The notes beneath the pieces are model-generated. The model was given only the letters and a program-made list of their open reading frames with translations. It had not been told where the DNA came from and made no database searches. Source: Allomuricauda sp. (GTDB lineage Bacteria; Bacteroidota; Bacteroidia; Flavobacteriales; Flavobacteriaceae). From it: a stretch of 64,000 nt of DNA. A program made the position numbers and the translations under genes. How positions within the stretch are numbered: position 1 is the first letter of the stretch; every line of letters starts with the position of its first letter. Of the stretch, positions 55,660-64,000 are shown in pieces. The stretch covers positions 248,001 to 312,000 of the forward strand of contig NZ_JANQLX010000001.1 of NCBI RefSeq assembly GCF_028280385.1, given 5' to 3'.

Positions 55660-55833
55660 CTAAATGCTTTCCAATTCCAATCGCATGGCCTTTAATAGGG
55701 CCCTGTCCTTGGGTCCAAATCGATGTTCCCAACCATTTTTGTGCGGATTGCACAGTTTACAGCTGCTTCCTCCTTTATCCTTATAACTGTTGGAACGTGC
55801 ACCCATAGGATTGAGATGTGAATATATTTCCAT
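55660..55833 (-). CDS. Small CxxC protein, 57 residues
   Basis: A short minus-strand ORF, ATG at 55833 and TAG at 55660. The protein is 57 residues: MEIYSHLNPMGARS leads to SSCKLCNPHKNGWEHRFGP and then KDRALLKAMRLELESI. It has one CxxC pair (Cys25, Cys28), a His-Lys right after it, and a charged helix at the end. I believe similar small CxLCxPHK proteins occur in Bacteroidota genomes, from memory and not checked. It converges on the plug-domain gene. Coding status rests on motif quality and an uninterrupted frame; function is unknown. Confidence 0.65.
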   Translation of the reverse strand: MEIYSHLNPMGARSNSYKDKGGSSCKLCNPHKNGWEHRFGPKDRALLKAMRLELESI

Positions 55834-56121
55834 TCAAAAGTATACTATTTTATGTCAGGAACTATATGCTAGATTTTTCGGGAGCAAAAATTAGAGGAAA
55901 ATTTAGAAGTATAAAGTTATCCTCAGGTTAATTTTTGAAAAACTTTGATGTACGAAAATTTATCACAAATCAACCTTTTGGAACAAATGCCGCTCTAAAC
56001 AAACCGTCGTTGCAAATTAAGTATAGGATTGTGCCAATATAATGTAAATTTCATACCCAAATTTTTTTAATACTTGGGGTGTTGGATTTTTTGCCAAGCA
56101 AATTTCCAACCGAACAACCCT

Positions 56122-56712
56122 ATGACTAAACAAACTCAACCATCACTACTTCATACTGATGAGGCATTGTTGCGTCGTTTAAAACTAAACGATGAAAAAG
56201 CCTTGACCGAGCTCTATGATAGATACTGGGATTCTGCTTATATTTCTGCTTATCAAGCACTTAGGGACAAGAAAATTTGTGAGGATGTCATCCAGGAACT
56301 ATTTGTTGATATTTGGAACCGGCGCAAGAAATTAAAAATCAAAACCACTTTTAAGAGTTATTTTTTCACCTGTGTTCGGTATCAGGTATTTGCACAGATT
56401 CGAAAAAGGGAAAATGTGGTGCGAACTGATTTGTTTGAGAACCTAGATCAAAGAATACACCATAATTGCCCGGAAACTGAATATGTATACCACGAACTTG
56501 AGGAGAGGATAAACACAACAGTGGCGCTATTGCCCAAAAAGTGCAGGGAGGTGTTTATGCTCAGTAGAAATGAGCAATTGACCCACTCTGAGATTTCCGA
56601 CCGTCTCCACATCTCCACCAAAACGGTGGAAAACCATTTGACCAAGGCACTAAAAATTCTTCGCAAGTCGGTAGGAGCCTTGCTCTGGACGTTGGTTTGG
56701 TTCGTTTCCTGA
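56122..56712 (+). CDS. ECF-type RNA polymerase sigma factor (FecI-like)
   Basis: A 196-residue sigma-70 family factor. The start at 56122 (MTKQTQPSLL) is preferred over the upstream in-frame ATG at 56074. Region 2 is visible in KALTELYDRYWDSAYISAY and CEDVIQELFVDIWNRRKKL, region 4 in LPKKCREVFMLSRNEQLTHSE and ISDRLHISTKTVENHLTKAL. It is 138 bases upstream of a FecR-type anti-sigma gene and a SusC/SusD pair with an STN domain, the usual layout for substrate-sensed ECF control. The 288 bases upstream are AT-rich with no ORF. Confidence 0.92.
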   Translation: MTKQTQPSLLHTDEALLRRLKLNDEKALTELYDRYWDSAYISAYQALRDKKICEDVIQELFVDIWNRRKKLKIKTTFKSYFFTCVRYQVFAQIRKRENVVRTDLFENLDQRIHHNCPETEYVYHELEERINTTVALLPKKCREVFMLSRNEQLTHSEISDRLHISTKTVENHLTKALKILRKSVGALLWTLVWFVS

Positions 56713-56849
56713 ACTATTTTATCCTCATAACCATTTGTTAATAAGTAAGTTAACTTTACTCCCTATTTTTTTGGCTTTAAAACTAGGGGGAGAAGACCCT
56801 TTTGGACACTATACTAGTAAAGGACTACTATTGGACCTGAATAATTGGT

Positions 56850-57998
56850 ATGGACAGAAAAAGTTTTTTATCCCTCTTGGACAAATACCTAAAAGGTAAC
56901 ACCACAAAGGAAGAGGAAGGTTATTTGCTCAATTACTTTGACAGTTTTCAGGAAGAACCCCTTGAAAATTGGCCGATGGAATTGGGGGACCCACAGGAAC
57001 TGAAGGAAAAAATGTTGGGACGCCTGCAGGAGGAAATACATCCTAGAGGTGTCAAAACCCTAAAAGCAAAACCCATTAGGAAAACCAAGCTCTTGCAATA
57101 TGCAGCTAGTGTTGTTTTGATTGCTGGGGCTGCCTATACCTTTATCCATTTTTCTAAAAACACCTCTACGGCCCTTGTTCCGGCGGACCAAACTGATGCC
57201 ATTGTGCTCAAGTTGGACAATGGGAATGTAGACGTAATTACGGAACACGACCAGAAAAAGATAACGGATTCCAAGGGTAATGTGGTGGGCTACCAAAAGG
57301 GGAATACCATCGCATACGAACAAGATTTATCGCCAACCAAGGAACTTGTCTTTAATGAATTAACTGTCCCTTTGGGGAAACGATTTGATTTGGTGCTATC
57401 AGACGGCAGTAGGGTCAAACTCAATGCGGGCAGTACCATAAAATATCCCATCCAATTTATACAGGGAAGATCCAGGGAGGTGGAAATATGGGGAGAGGCC
57501 TACTTTGACGTGACTACCGACAAGGAACATCCATTCTTAGTCAATGCGAACAACATTCAGGTGAAAGTATTGGGAACGAAATTCAATGTGTCGTCCTATC
57601 CCGAAGACGAAGACATTAACACCGTTTTGGTGGAGGGGTCCGTGGCACTGTCCAACACGAATGCTTCGTATGCGCAAGCTGCCCATCAAATTGTACCCAA
57701 CCAAAAGGCATCTTGGAACAAGCAAATGGGAGCGATGACCATTGAGGAGGTGGATACAGATATCTACACTTCTTGGATCAATGGAAGGATCGTGTTCAAG
57801 AACACCCCTTTTAAAAATATCCGGAAGAAACTGGAAAGAAGGTACAATGTGACCATTTTAAACAACAATCAATCCTTGGACGAACGAACATATAACGCCT
57901 CTTTTGACATAGAGACCATAGAAGAAGTCATGGAGGCCTTTAAGGAGAACTACGCAATTGATTATGCTATAACCAACGACCAGATAATTATTAACTAA
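56850..57998 (+). CDS. FecR-family anti-sigma factor
   Basis: A 382-residue inner-membrane regulator. The cytoplasmic N terminus (residues 1-75, RKSFLSLLDKYLKGNTTKEE) binds the sigma factor, one TM helix follows (LLQYAASVVLIAGAAYTFIHF, about 79-98), and the periplasmic FecR domain has LTVPLGKRFDLVLSDGSRVKL, EAYFDVTTDKEHPFLVNANN and VKVLGTKFNVSSYPED. The C-terminal part (FKNTPFKNIRKKLERRYNVTI) is the DUF4974/STN-like domain that senses the TonB receptor. Position between sigma and SusC supports the role. Confidence 0.93.
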   Translation: MDRKSFLSLLDKYLKGNTTKEEEGYLLNYFDSFQEEPLENWPMELGDPQELKEKMLGRLQEEIHPRGVKTLKAKPIRKTKLLQYAASVVLIAGAAYTFIHFSKNTSTALVPADQTDAIVLKLDNGNVDVITEHDQKKITDSKGNVVGYQKGNTIAYEQDLSPTKELVFNELTVPLGKRFDLVLSDGSRVKLNAGSTIKYPIQFIQGRSREVEIWGEAYFDVTTDKEHPFLVNANNIQVKVLGTKFNVSSYPEDEDINTVLVEGSVALSNTNASYAQAAHQIVPNQKASWNKQMGAMTIEEVDTDIYTSWINGRIVFKNTPFKNIRKKLERRYNVTILNNNQSLDERTYNASFDIETIEEVMEAFKENYAIDYAITNDQIIIN

Positions 57999-58046
57999 TA
58001 CCAAATATTTATGACCGAAAAACCATCAAACTGATCAATCACAAAA

Positions 58047-58072
58047 TCGGAGGATGCGGCAACATCCCCCGA
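58047..58072 (+). other. Stem-loop in the leader of the SusC gene
   Basis: TCGGAGGATG (58047-58056), loop CGGCAA, CATCCCCCGA (58063-58072): ten pairs with one mismatch (A/C), in the 124-base gap before the SusC start. It has no T-tract, so a simple terminator is unlikely. It could be a leader structure or a weak end of the fecR transcript. Confidence 0.45.
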
Positions 58073-58122
58073 TATAGCAGTGATTCTAACTAATGTAAAA
58101 CCACAATTACGCTTTTAAAAGT

Positions 58123-61100
58123 ATGAAAAAAACAACTAATTCAGGTGTGCTACTATGGGGCATCCCGAAATTTGACCTCAAAATGAAACTCACTACCATT
58201 TTACTGATTGTTTCGTTGTTCAGAATTCAGGCCAGCACATACTCACAAACAACGAAGATTTCACTCGATTTAAATCAGGTGAGTGTAGAAAAAGTGCTCG
58301 ATGAGATAGAGCGCAATACCGACTTTAAGTTCTTGGCCGATACCCAGGAGATCAACTTGGGAAGGATTGTTTCCATTAAGGCGAGAAACGAAAGGATCAA
58401 GTCCATACTTGATAAGATATTCATTAATGATGATGTAGTTTATTCCATATTGGGTAAACAAATAGTCCTCAAAAAAAACCGACAACTACAGGTAGATGAT
58501 CCCCCAGCTGCACCACAGCGGACCATATCCGGTACCACTGTGGATGTGAGCGGACAACCCTTGCCGGGGGTAAATGTTGTAGAAAAAGGAACGGGTAATG
58601 GAACCTCTTCCGACTTTGACGGGAAATTCACGATCAATGTTTCCGATGATGCTGCTGTTTTGGTTTTCTCCTATATCGGATTTCTTACTGTGGAGGTTCC
58701 CGTGCAAAATCAATCTTCCCTAACTGTAACCATGCGGGAAGATGTGGGCCAATTGGATGAAATCGTGGTTACCGCCTTGGGGATCAAGAAAGAAGCCAAG
58801 GCTTTGGGGTATTCTGTGACCAAGGTTGGCCAGGAACGCATCTTGGCCAGTGGGCCTCCAGTGAATGCCTTGCAGTCGCTTTATGGTACGGCTTCCGGGG
58901 TAACGGTGGCGGCCACTGCAACCGGACCTACGGGAGGTATGAAGATCAACATCCGTAATGCCGTGTCCTTCGATGCCAATTCAACCACAAGACCATTGAT
59001 TGTTGTGGATGGTATTCCCATTCATGACGAAAACACCAATATTACCAGCAATGCAAGAACAGGGAGGGATAATGGTACCGGAATCAATGATATCAATCCA
59101 GATGATATAGAGTCATTCGAAATTCTTAAAGGAGCAAAAGCCTCGGTGCTTTATGGTAGCGAAGGGGCCAATGGTGTTATTTTGATTACTACCAAGAGCG
59201 GTTCCAAAAATCGCGGATTGGGAATTTCCGCGGCATTTACCACCACCATGGAAGAAAGTGCATTTTTGCCCGAACTTCAAAATCAATACGGAACGGGAAG
59301 AAGCCCAAGCACGTCGCAGACGGATGATCAAGGATATTTCCTGGATGAAAACGGGGAAAGGACCTTGGACGTTGCCGGTTCGGCCTTTGGACCAAGGTAC
59401 GACCCCAATGTAACCTTAAACTGGTGGGACGGGTCTAGAAGGCCTTGGGTATCAGGAAACAGGTCGGTATATGATCAATTGTTCCGCACAGGTTCCCAAC
59501 AATCCTCCAATATCTCATTGAGTTCAGGCAATGAAAAAGGTTCAATTCGATTTTCATACACCAATTTGCGGTATACCCCGATCTACCCTGGGGCAAAATA
59601 CAGCAAGAACACCTTTAGTTTGAACACCACCTACGATTTGAACGATAATATTTCACTTCGCTATGTAAGTAACTTTTTTGCCACCAAAAATCTAAATTCC
59701 GCTTATGAGGGTTCTTTTGATGCACAAGGTTCCGTTTCCAGTTTAGGGGCGTATTCCAGTGATATTGATGTGGACCTGCTCAGAAGTTTTATGGTAACCG
59801 AAAATGGGTTCAACTATTTCGCCAATCCGGAACGCAGAAGCAACTTTATCTCCAACGGAAGATCGTCTGTGGTGGGCACGTTGTGGGATTGGACACAGAA
59901 CGTGTCAGAATTTAACCGTACGCATAGCCTGCAATCGCTTACGCTGGACCTAACCTTCAACGATTTTTTGAGTGCAACCATTTTAGGAGGCTTGGATTAT
60001 ACCGTTGAAAGAAATGTTTACAAAGGCAAGCTTCAGGACCCGGATTTGATCGGTCCAAATAGTGGTTCAGTTTTTAGGGATACCAACAGGGTAATCAGAA
60101 AAACCTATGGCCAGGCCACGTTGAACTACGATTTTAATCTTAATGATTTTGGCTTTTCAGGATTTGTGGGAGGTGTTATCCGCAGCAATTATTTTGAAAC
60201 CAAGGGAGCAGAGAAAATAGGCGGGTTCGTAATTCCCAACTTCTTCTCGTTCTCAAATTTGCCCTCTGGTGTACAGCCACAATATGTGTTTGACAACGGA
60301 GAGGACATTCTTTACAGCTTGCTTGGATCTTTCCAGGTGGATTGGAAAGACCAAGTATACATTGAGGCCCAGGCACGTCAGGATTGGTCCTCGATATTGC
60401 CCCCTGGGAACAACAGCTATTTTTACCCCGGATTAAGCGCCACATGGATTGCGTCCAATTCCTTGAACTTGCCGGAAGCGGTTAAGTTCTTGAAGCTAAG
60501 GACCTCTTGGGCCGATGTGGGAAGACCCGGCCCCCTTTACTTTAGTAATGTGAACCTTGGGGTTTCAGCTTCAGGAGGAGGATTTATCCTAACTCCTCCC
60601 AACGATCTACCACCTATTGATGGGAACTTTGTACCCAACCTAAAACCAGAACGTAAGCGCGAATATGAAGTAGGTCTTGAAGGTTACTTCTTTAACGGAA
60701 GAAGACTTGGATTTGACTTCTCGTTCTACCATGCCAACACTTACGACCAGATCATGGCTGTTCAGGCACCTCCAGGATTGGGCGTGAACAACATCAGGAT
60801 AAATGCCGGGGATGTGGCCAATACCGGTTGGGAAGTGGCCTTGAAGACCAAACCCATCTTGAACAACAAGTTTCAATGGGATGTGGATATGACCTTCGCC
60901 GCGGCAAAAACCAAGGTAAGAAGATTGGATGGGGAAATCAGTTCCTTGGCCCTTTGGAGCAGAAACGGATTAAATGCCGTTGCTGAGGTAGGTGGGGAAT
61001 ACGGACTGATCATCCAGCAAAGTGGAAATCACCATTACATCAATCCATCAGATGACAACGACCCCAATAACGGAGCACGTATTGTTGATAGAAATGGCCA

Positions 61101-61761
61101 GCGTTATGCCTATTCCAGAAGTAGTAACAAGAAAGTGGGGAAGTTGTTGCCGGATTTGACCGGAGGTCTTTTCACGCGTTTCAACTATAAAAACTTCGGA
61201 TTGGTGGTTAATATGGACTACTCCTTTGGTGCCACTTTTATCAATGAGGCAGAGACCTATATGATGGCCGCTGGGGTATTGAATGAGAGTTTACCCTATA
61301 GGGATGCCGCCAGTGGTGGTATTGCCTATCACTTGAACGATGAAGGCCAGAAGGTGGCCGGAGCGCATCCAAGCGCTGGTGCAACCTATAACGATGGGGT
61401 GCTGCTGGACGGGGTGTATACCGATGGGGTGGCCAACTCCCAAGTGGTTTCCGCAGAAGATTACTATGGATCATCATACTTTTCCAACGGCTTCTTCCCA
61501 GAAGACAGGTTGTTCAAAAGTGATTATATCGCCTTGCGGAACATTGCGTTGGATTACAGGCTTCCAAATTTCTCCAGGAAAATAGGATTGAGCGATGTGG
61601 TACTGTCCATTTTCGCCAATAATGTGGCCTATCTCTATAGAGCTGCGCCCAATACCATTCCAGAATCTACCAATGGTACAGGATGGGCACAAGGATCATA
61701 TGGAACAACTGCCTTACCTACCCAACGTTCAGTAGGATTGTCGATCAAGGCTAAACTTTAA
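58123..61761 (+). CDS. SusC/RagA-family TonB-dependent outer-membrane transporter with STN domain
   Basis: A 1212-residue outer-membrane protein. Signal peptide at the N terminus (TILLIVSLFRIQASTYSQ), then an STN domain (LDLNQVSVEKVLDEIERN), a carboxypeptidase-regulatory-like domain (RTISGTTVDVSGQPLPGVNV), the plug (MREDVGQLDEIVVTALGIKK, PLIVVDGIPIHDENTN, LKGAKASVLYGSEGANGVILI) and a large barrel ending in SVGLSIKAKL, an aromatic-poor but normal SusC tail. The STN domain marks it as the signal-transducing type that acts through the FecR/sigma pair. It would import a glycan or peptide fragment with its SusD partner. Confidence 0.93.
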   Translation: MKKTTNSGVLLWGIPKFDLKMKLTTILLIVSLFRIQASTYSQTTKISLDLNQVSVEKVLDEIERNTDFKFLADTQEINLGRIVSIKARNERIKSILDKIFINDDVVYSILGKQIVLKKNRQLQVDDPPAAPQRTISGTTVDVSGQPLPGVNVVEKGTGNGTSSDFDGKFTINVSDDAAVLVFSYIGFLTVEVPVQNQSSLTVTMREDVGQLDEIVVTALGIKKEAKALGYSVTKVGQERILASGPPVNALQSLYGTASGVTVAATATGPTGGMKINIRNAVSFDANSTTRPLIVVDGIPIHDENTNITSNARTGRDNGTGINDINPDDIESFEILKGAKASVLYGSEGANGVILITTKSGSKNRGLGISAAFTTTMEESAFLPELQNQYGTGRSPSTSQTDDQGYFLDENGERTLDVAGSAFGPRYDPNVTLNWWDGSRRPWVSGNRSVYDQLFRTGSQQSSNISLSSGNEKGSIRFSYTNLRYTPIYPGAKYSKNTFSLNTTYDLNDNISLRYVSNFFATKNLNSAYEGSFDAQGSVSSLGAYSSDIDVDLLRSFMVTENGFNYFANPERRSNFISNGRSSVVGTLWDWTQNVSEFNRTHSLQSLTLDLTFNDFLSATILGGLDYTVERNVYKGKLQDPDLIGPNSGSVFRDTNRVIRKTYGQATLNYDFNLNDFGFSGFVGGVIRSNYFETKGAEKIGGFVIPNFFSFSNLPSGVQPQYVFDNGEDILYSLLGSFQVDWKDQVYIEAQARQDWSSILPPGNNSYFYPGLSATWIASNSLNLPEAVKFLKLRTSWADVGRPGPLYFSNVNLGVSASGGGFILTPPNDLPPIDGNFVPNLKPERKREYEVGLEGYFFNGRRLGFDFSFYHANTYDQIMAVQAPPGLGVNNIRINAGDVANTGWEVALKTKPILNNKFQWDVDMTFAAAKTKVRRLDGEISSLALWSRNGLNAVAEVGGEYGLIIQQSGNHHYINPSDDNDPNNGARIVDRNGQRYAYSRSSNKKVGKLLPDLTGGLFTRFNYKNFGLVVNMDYSFGATFINEAETYMMAAGVLNESLPYRDAASGGIAYHLNDEGQKVAGAHPSAGATYNDGVLLDGVYTDGVANSQVVSAEDYYGSSYFSNGFFPEDRLFKSDYIALRNIALDYRLPNFSRKIGLSDVVLSIFANNVAYLYRAAPNTIPESTNGTGWAQGSYGTTALPTQRSVGLSIKAKL

Positions 61762-61777
61762 CCAAAAAATTAGAACT

Positions 61778-63772
61778 ATGAAAAATACTGTCATAAAATC
61801 AGTGCTATCTCTTCTTCTTGTTTTTGGTACCGTTGGGTGCAACAAGGAGTTGGAAGAGTTATATCAAGACCCGGATGGTTTCTCCAAAACCCAGGCCGAT
61901 AAAGCGGGGGTAAGTATCATAGCAGGTTATTTTACCTCGCAATTGACCCGAGGCTTTTTGCTCAGGGGCGACTATGGAGCTTCGTACCATCAATTGAGGA
62001 GCGGGTCCCGGATTATGGGAACCGGGGTACAATTGTATTTTACTACCAATTCCTTTGGCATTCCCTATGCGCTTAGGGATGTTGAAAACGATTGGGGATC
62101 CAATGCCTTCAACAGAACAGTGTTCAACAACATCAACAGTCCGTGGATCAAACAGATTCTTTGGGGCCAAAAGGAGTTCAACAAAATACCAGAGGCCGAT
62201 AGAACCCAACTGGACGTACTGTATATGAGATTGTTGCATGTACTAAAGGCCTATGGGTATCAGAGGGCCATTGATCTATACGATGAGGTTCCATATTTCC
62301 CAACGGGCTCCGCGGGAGCATTGGATGGTGAAAAAGCGGAATACCTCGGACAAGAGGAGATCTATCCCATTATAATAGAGGAACTCAAGGAAATTGATGA
62401 TTATTTGGCCGGTTTGGAATTGGAAACCGTTGATCAAAGCTCATTTTCGCAACAGGATGTAATTTTCAACGGAGACCTTAATCAATGGCGTAAGTATATC
62501 AATTCACTACGATTGCGATGGGCCATGAACATTAGTGAGGTGATGCCCAATATAACCAGTGCCGTGCTGTCCGAACTCAACGGAAGACCACTTTTGGACC
62601 AGCCTCTGGATGTGGCTGGTTTGGCGGATATCGCCATTGTGGAGCCTTATCGTTTGCAAGTGGAACTGGGTATTACAAGAGCGTTTAGGGAACGTGCTGA
62701 TGAATGCCGTGCCCCCAAAAGATTCTTGCACGACGTGATGCACTGTATTCCAGATGAGAAAAGCATTGTGGTAAATGGGGAGACCCTATATTATTTTGAT
62801 GGGGACAACGCCACGGAAGGTTTGGCCAATGGAACGGTAGATCCTAGGGTGGCCTATTTGTTCTCCAAGGATATCATGGGCAGGTACATTGGTGCCGAGA
62901 CCGGTTATGATGATGGTAGCGACCCAAATAGCTACTATAATAAAACCATGAGGGGATACTACATCAACCACCCGATCATGACGGACATCAATGTAACGGA
63001 AATCACATTTGGAGCGGCAGGGAATGAGCATACCATTAGATTAAATGACGAAGCTTCCGCCGACTTGACCCAAAGGGAAGCTTTCCTATTGGATGCCTTC
63101 AGAAACTTCTGCGGACAGTACCAAGATATTGGTTGGACCATAGGAACGGATAGAAATATGATTTCGGAATATAACGTTCGGCCTCAGTACAATTTTGATA
63201 TTAGATACCCCACCATGCATGCGGTGGAAACTGAGCTTTCTTTGGCAGAAGCCGCTGTTCGGGGCTTTGGAACCATCAATGGTTCAGCCCGCGATCATTA
63301 TAAAAATGCTATTGAATTGTCATGCGCCTATTGGTATGAGATGAATACTGCCAACACCTACTCCAAGCAGACCACACCATCGTTCCCAAGCAATATGGAC
63401 CAATCCAGGATAGACAGGGACCGTCCGGAGTTGGAGTACAATGCCGGTGCCTACGCCGAGTCTGAGGCACAGCGGTTTGACGGCTTGTCGGATGAGCAAA
63501 AAGTATGGGCCATTTTCAATCAATTACAGTTGCATTACAATATGTTCAACTTTGAGACGCCTTATGCCGCGGCCCGAAGGTTGATCAATTATTTGGGCGA
63601 TAATCCAGGTTCTCCCTACGAGATTTTCCAATGGAAAGAGAGATTCCTGTACAATCCGAGTATCCAGGCAACGGATCCCGAGAATTGGGCCATTATCAGT
63701 CAGCATGATGATGTAAACCTGCCCATTTGGTATACAGGTCGCCAAACAAAGTGGAAAAATGTACTGGAATAG
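61778..63772 (+). CDS. SusD/RagB-like nutrient-binding outer-membrane lipoprotein
   Basis: A 664-residue lipoprotein (lipobox VFGTVGC, Cys21). It belongs to the SusD-like_2 type: RGDYGASYHQLRSG, MRLLHVLKAYGYQRAIDLYDEVPYF (TPR-like helices that clasp SusC), DLNQWRKYINSLRLRWAMNIS, and the end DPENWAIISQHDDVNLPIWYTGR. The longer than usual size (SusD is about 550) may reflect inserts. It lies 16 bases after SusC and 25 bases before the next gene. It lids the SusC barrel and binds the substrate; the substrate is unknown. Confidence 0.9.
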   Translation: MKNTVIKSVLSLLLVFGTVGCNKELEELYQDPDGFSKTQADKAGVSIIAGYFTSQLTRGFLLRGDYGASYHQLRSGSRIMGTGVQLYFTTNSFGIPYALRDVENDWGSNAFNRTVFNNINSPWIKQILWGQKEFNKIPEADRTQLDVLYMRLLHVLKAYGYQRAIDLYDEVPYFPTGSAGALDGEKAEYLGQEEIYPIIIEELKEIDDYLAGLELETVDQSSFSQQDVIFNGDLNQWRKYINSLRLRWAMNISEVMPNITSAVLSELNGRPLLDQPLDVAGLADIAIVEPYRLQVELGITRAFRERADECRAPKRFLHDVMHCIPDEKSIVVNGETLYYFDGDNATEGLANGTVDPRVAYLFSKDIMGRYIGAETGYDDGSDPNSYYNKTMRGYYINHPIMTDINVTEITFGAAGNEHTIRLNDEASADLTQREAFLLDAFRNFCGQYQDIGWTIGTDRNMISEYNVRPQYNFDIRYPTMHAVETELSLAEAAVRGFGTINGSARDHYKNAIELSCAYWYEMNTANTYSKQTTPSFPSNMDQSRIDRDRPELEYNAGAYAESEAQRFDGLSDEQKVWAIFNQLQLHYNMFNFETPYAAARRLINYLGDNPGSPYEIFQWKERFLYNPSIQATDPENWAIISQHDDVNLPIWYTGRQTKWKNVLE

Positions 63773-63797
63773 AATAGCTAACCTAATAAGATAAAGA

Positions 63798-64000
63798 ATG
63801 AAAAGGATAATATTTTTAGTACTTGCTTTGGTCATGGTGGTATCATGCAGCAAGGACGACGAAGCATCAATCATAGGCACGGCCACTGCAGATGGTGGAA
63901 ATGTGCTCTCAGGGATTACCGTCAAATTATATTCAGAGAATGCAGCGCTCTTGCGAAGCACCACAACCCTATCTGATGGCAGTTTTTCCTTTACGGGACT
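63798..64000 (+). CDS. Surface lipoprotein with carboxypeptidase-regulatory-like domain, 3' end outside window
   Basis: A lipoprotein starting at 63798 with the lipobox VMVVSC (Cys17), then an Ig-like/CarboxypepD_reg domain (IIGTATADGGNVLSGITVKLYS, TTLSDGSFSFTGL). Only about 67 residues are inside the window. Located 25 bases after the SusD gene, so it belongs to the same operon and may be a surface glycan-binding protein or an accessory enzyme. Confidence 0.75.
   Translation, partial: MKRIIFLVLALVMVVSCSKDDEASIIGTATADGGNVLSGITVKLYSENAALLRSTTTLSDGSFSFTG

Noticed and set aside
1..64000. tRNA or rRNA genes, insertion sequences, prophage
   Set aside because: Reading the intergenic gaps I found no cloverleaf-like, transposase or phage signature; a tRNAscan and IS search would settle it.

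Overview
The window is a continuous piece of a Bacteroidota chromosome, most probably a marine member of the Flavobacteriaceae. The evidence is GldF/GldG gliding genes, an ECF sigma/FecR/SusC/SusD locus, TonB-plug proteins, lipoproteins with short lysine-rich signal peptides, almost no Shine-Dalgarno sequences, and promoter-like TAnnTTTG boxes. Genus cannot be fixed from the sequence alone. Coding density is high, and I saw no rRNA, tRNA, CRISPR array, insertion sequence or prophage.

Region 1 (1-18.9 kb) is the end of a surface polysaccharide (capsule/EPS) locus. A glycosyltransferase fragment is followed by a UDP-N-acetyl-L-fucosamine cassette (CapE, an added RmlC-like cupin, CapF, CapG) and a WbuB-like glycosyltransferase. 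Next come a FemAB/GNAT-like protein, a PAPS-type sulfotransferase, UDP-glucose dehydrogenase and a UDP-glucuronate-4-epimerase-like enzyme (the last three on the minus strand). A PglE/PglF-type aminotransferase/dehydratase pair, the Wza exporter, the Wzc tyrosine kinase and a PHP-type tyrosine phosphatase complete it. The predicted product contains FucNAc, uronic acid and a 4-amino-4,6-dideoxy sugar and may be sulfated. A Gfo/Idh/MocA oxidoreductase closes the region.

Region 2 (18.9-35.2 kb) is a 16-kb run of minus-strand genes that looks like an accessory carbohydrate-catabolic island with two regulatory parts. The upstream part is DeoR, ROK kinase, MFS transporter, SIS protein, ChbG/YdjC deacetylase, a GH9-NodB deacetylase fusion lipoprotein and a NagX/HGSNAT-like membrane acyltransferase. 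This set fits amino-sugar (GlcNAc-oligosaccharide) use. Three copies of ATGCAAAATnnnCG lie upstream of the DeoR and ROK genes. The downstream part is a LacI regulator and a four-gene set of planctomycete-type proteins: PSD1/DUF1549/DUF1553 cytochrome, DUF1501, a secreted beta-propeller, and a DUF2231-cytochrome-LRR fusion. A palindrome, GCTCACGTGAGC, lies just before the LacI start, and a one-mismatch copy lies just before the PSD1 gene. These are strong candidate LacI operators.

Region 3 (35.3-50.9 kb) is mostly housekeeping: mnmE, a PaaK/CapK-like ligase, an unusual cysteine-rich lipoprotein, a DUF4870 protein, dnaN, gldG/gldF, an antibiotic-biosynthesis-monooxygenase-fold protein, a SAM hydrolase (DUF62), phoH, purC, and an acetate-type module (DUF4212 + sodium:solute symporter + acs). 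Two clear hairpin terminators separate convergent genes. A heptanucleotide tandem repeat lies upstream of gldF.

Region 4 (50.9-64 kb) holds surface and nutrient-uptake genes: a LamG-endonuclease/phosphatase fusion, a DoxX-like protein, an 824-residue protein with a TonB plug but no barrel, a previously unlisted 57-residue CxxC protein, and a sigma/FecR/SusC/SusD/lipoprotein locus that runs off the end of the window.
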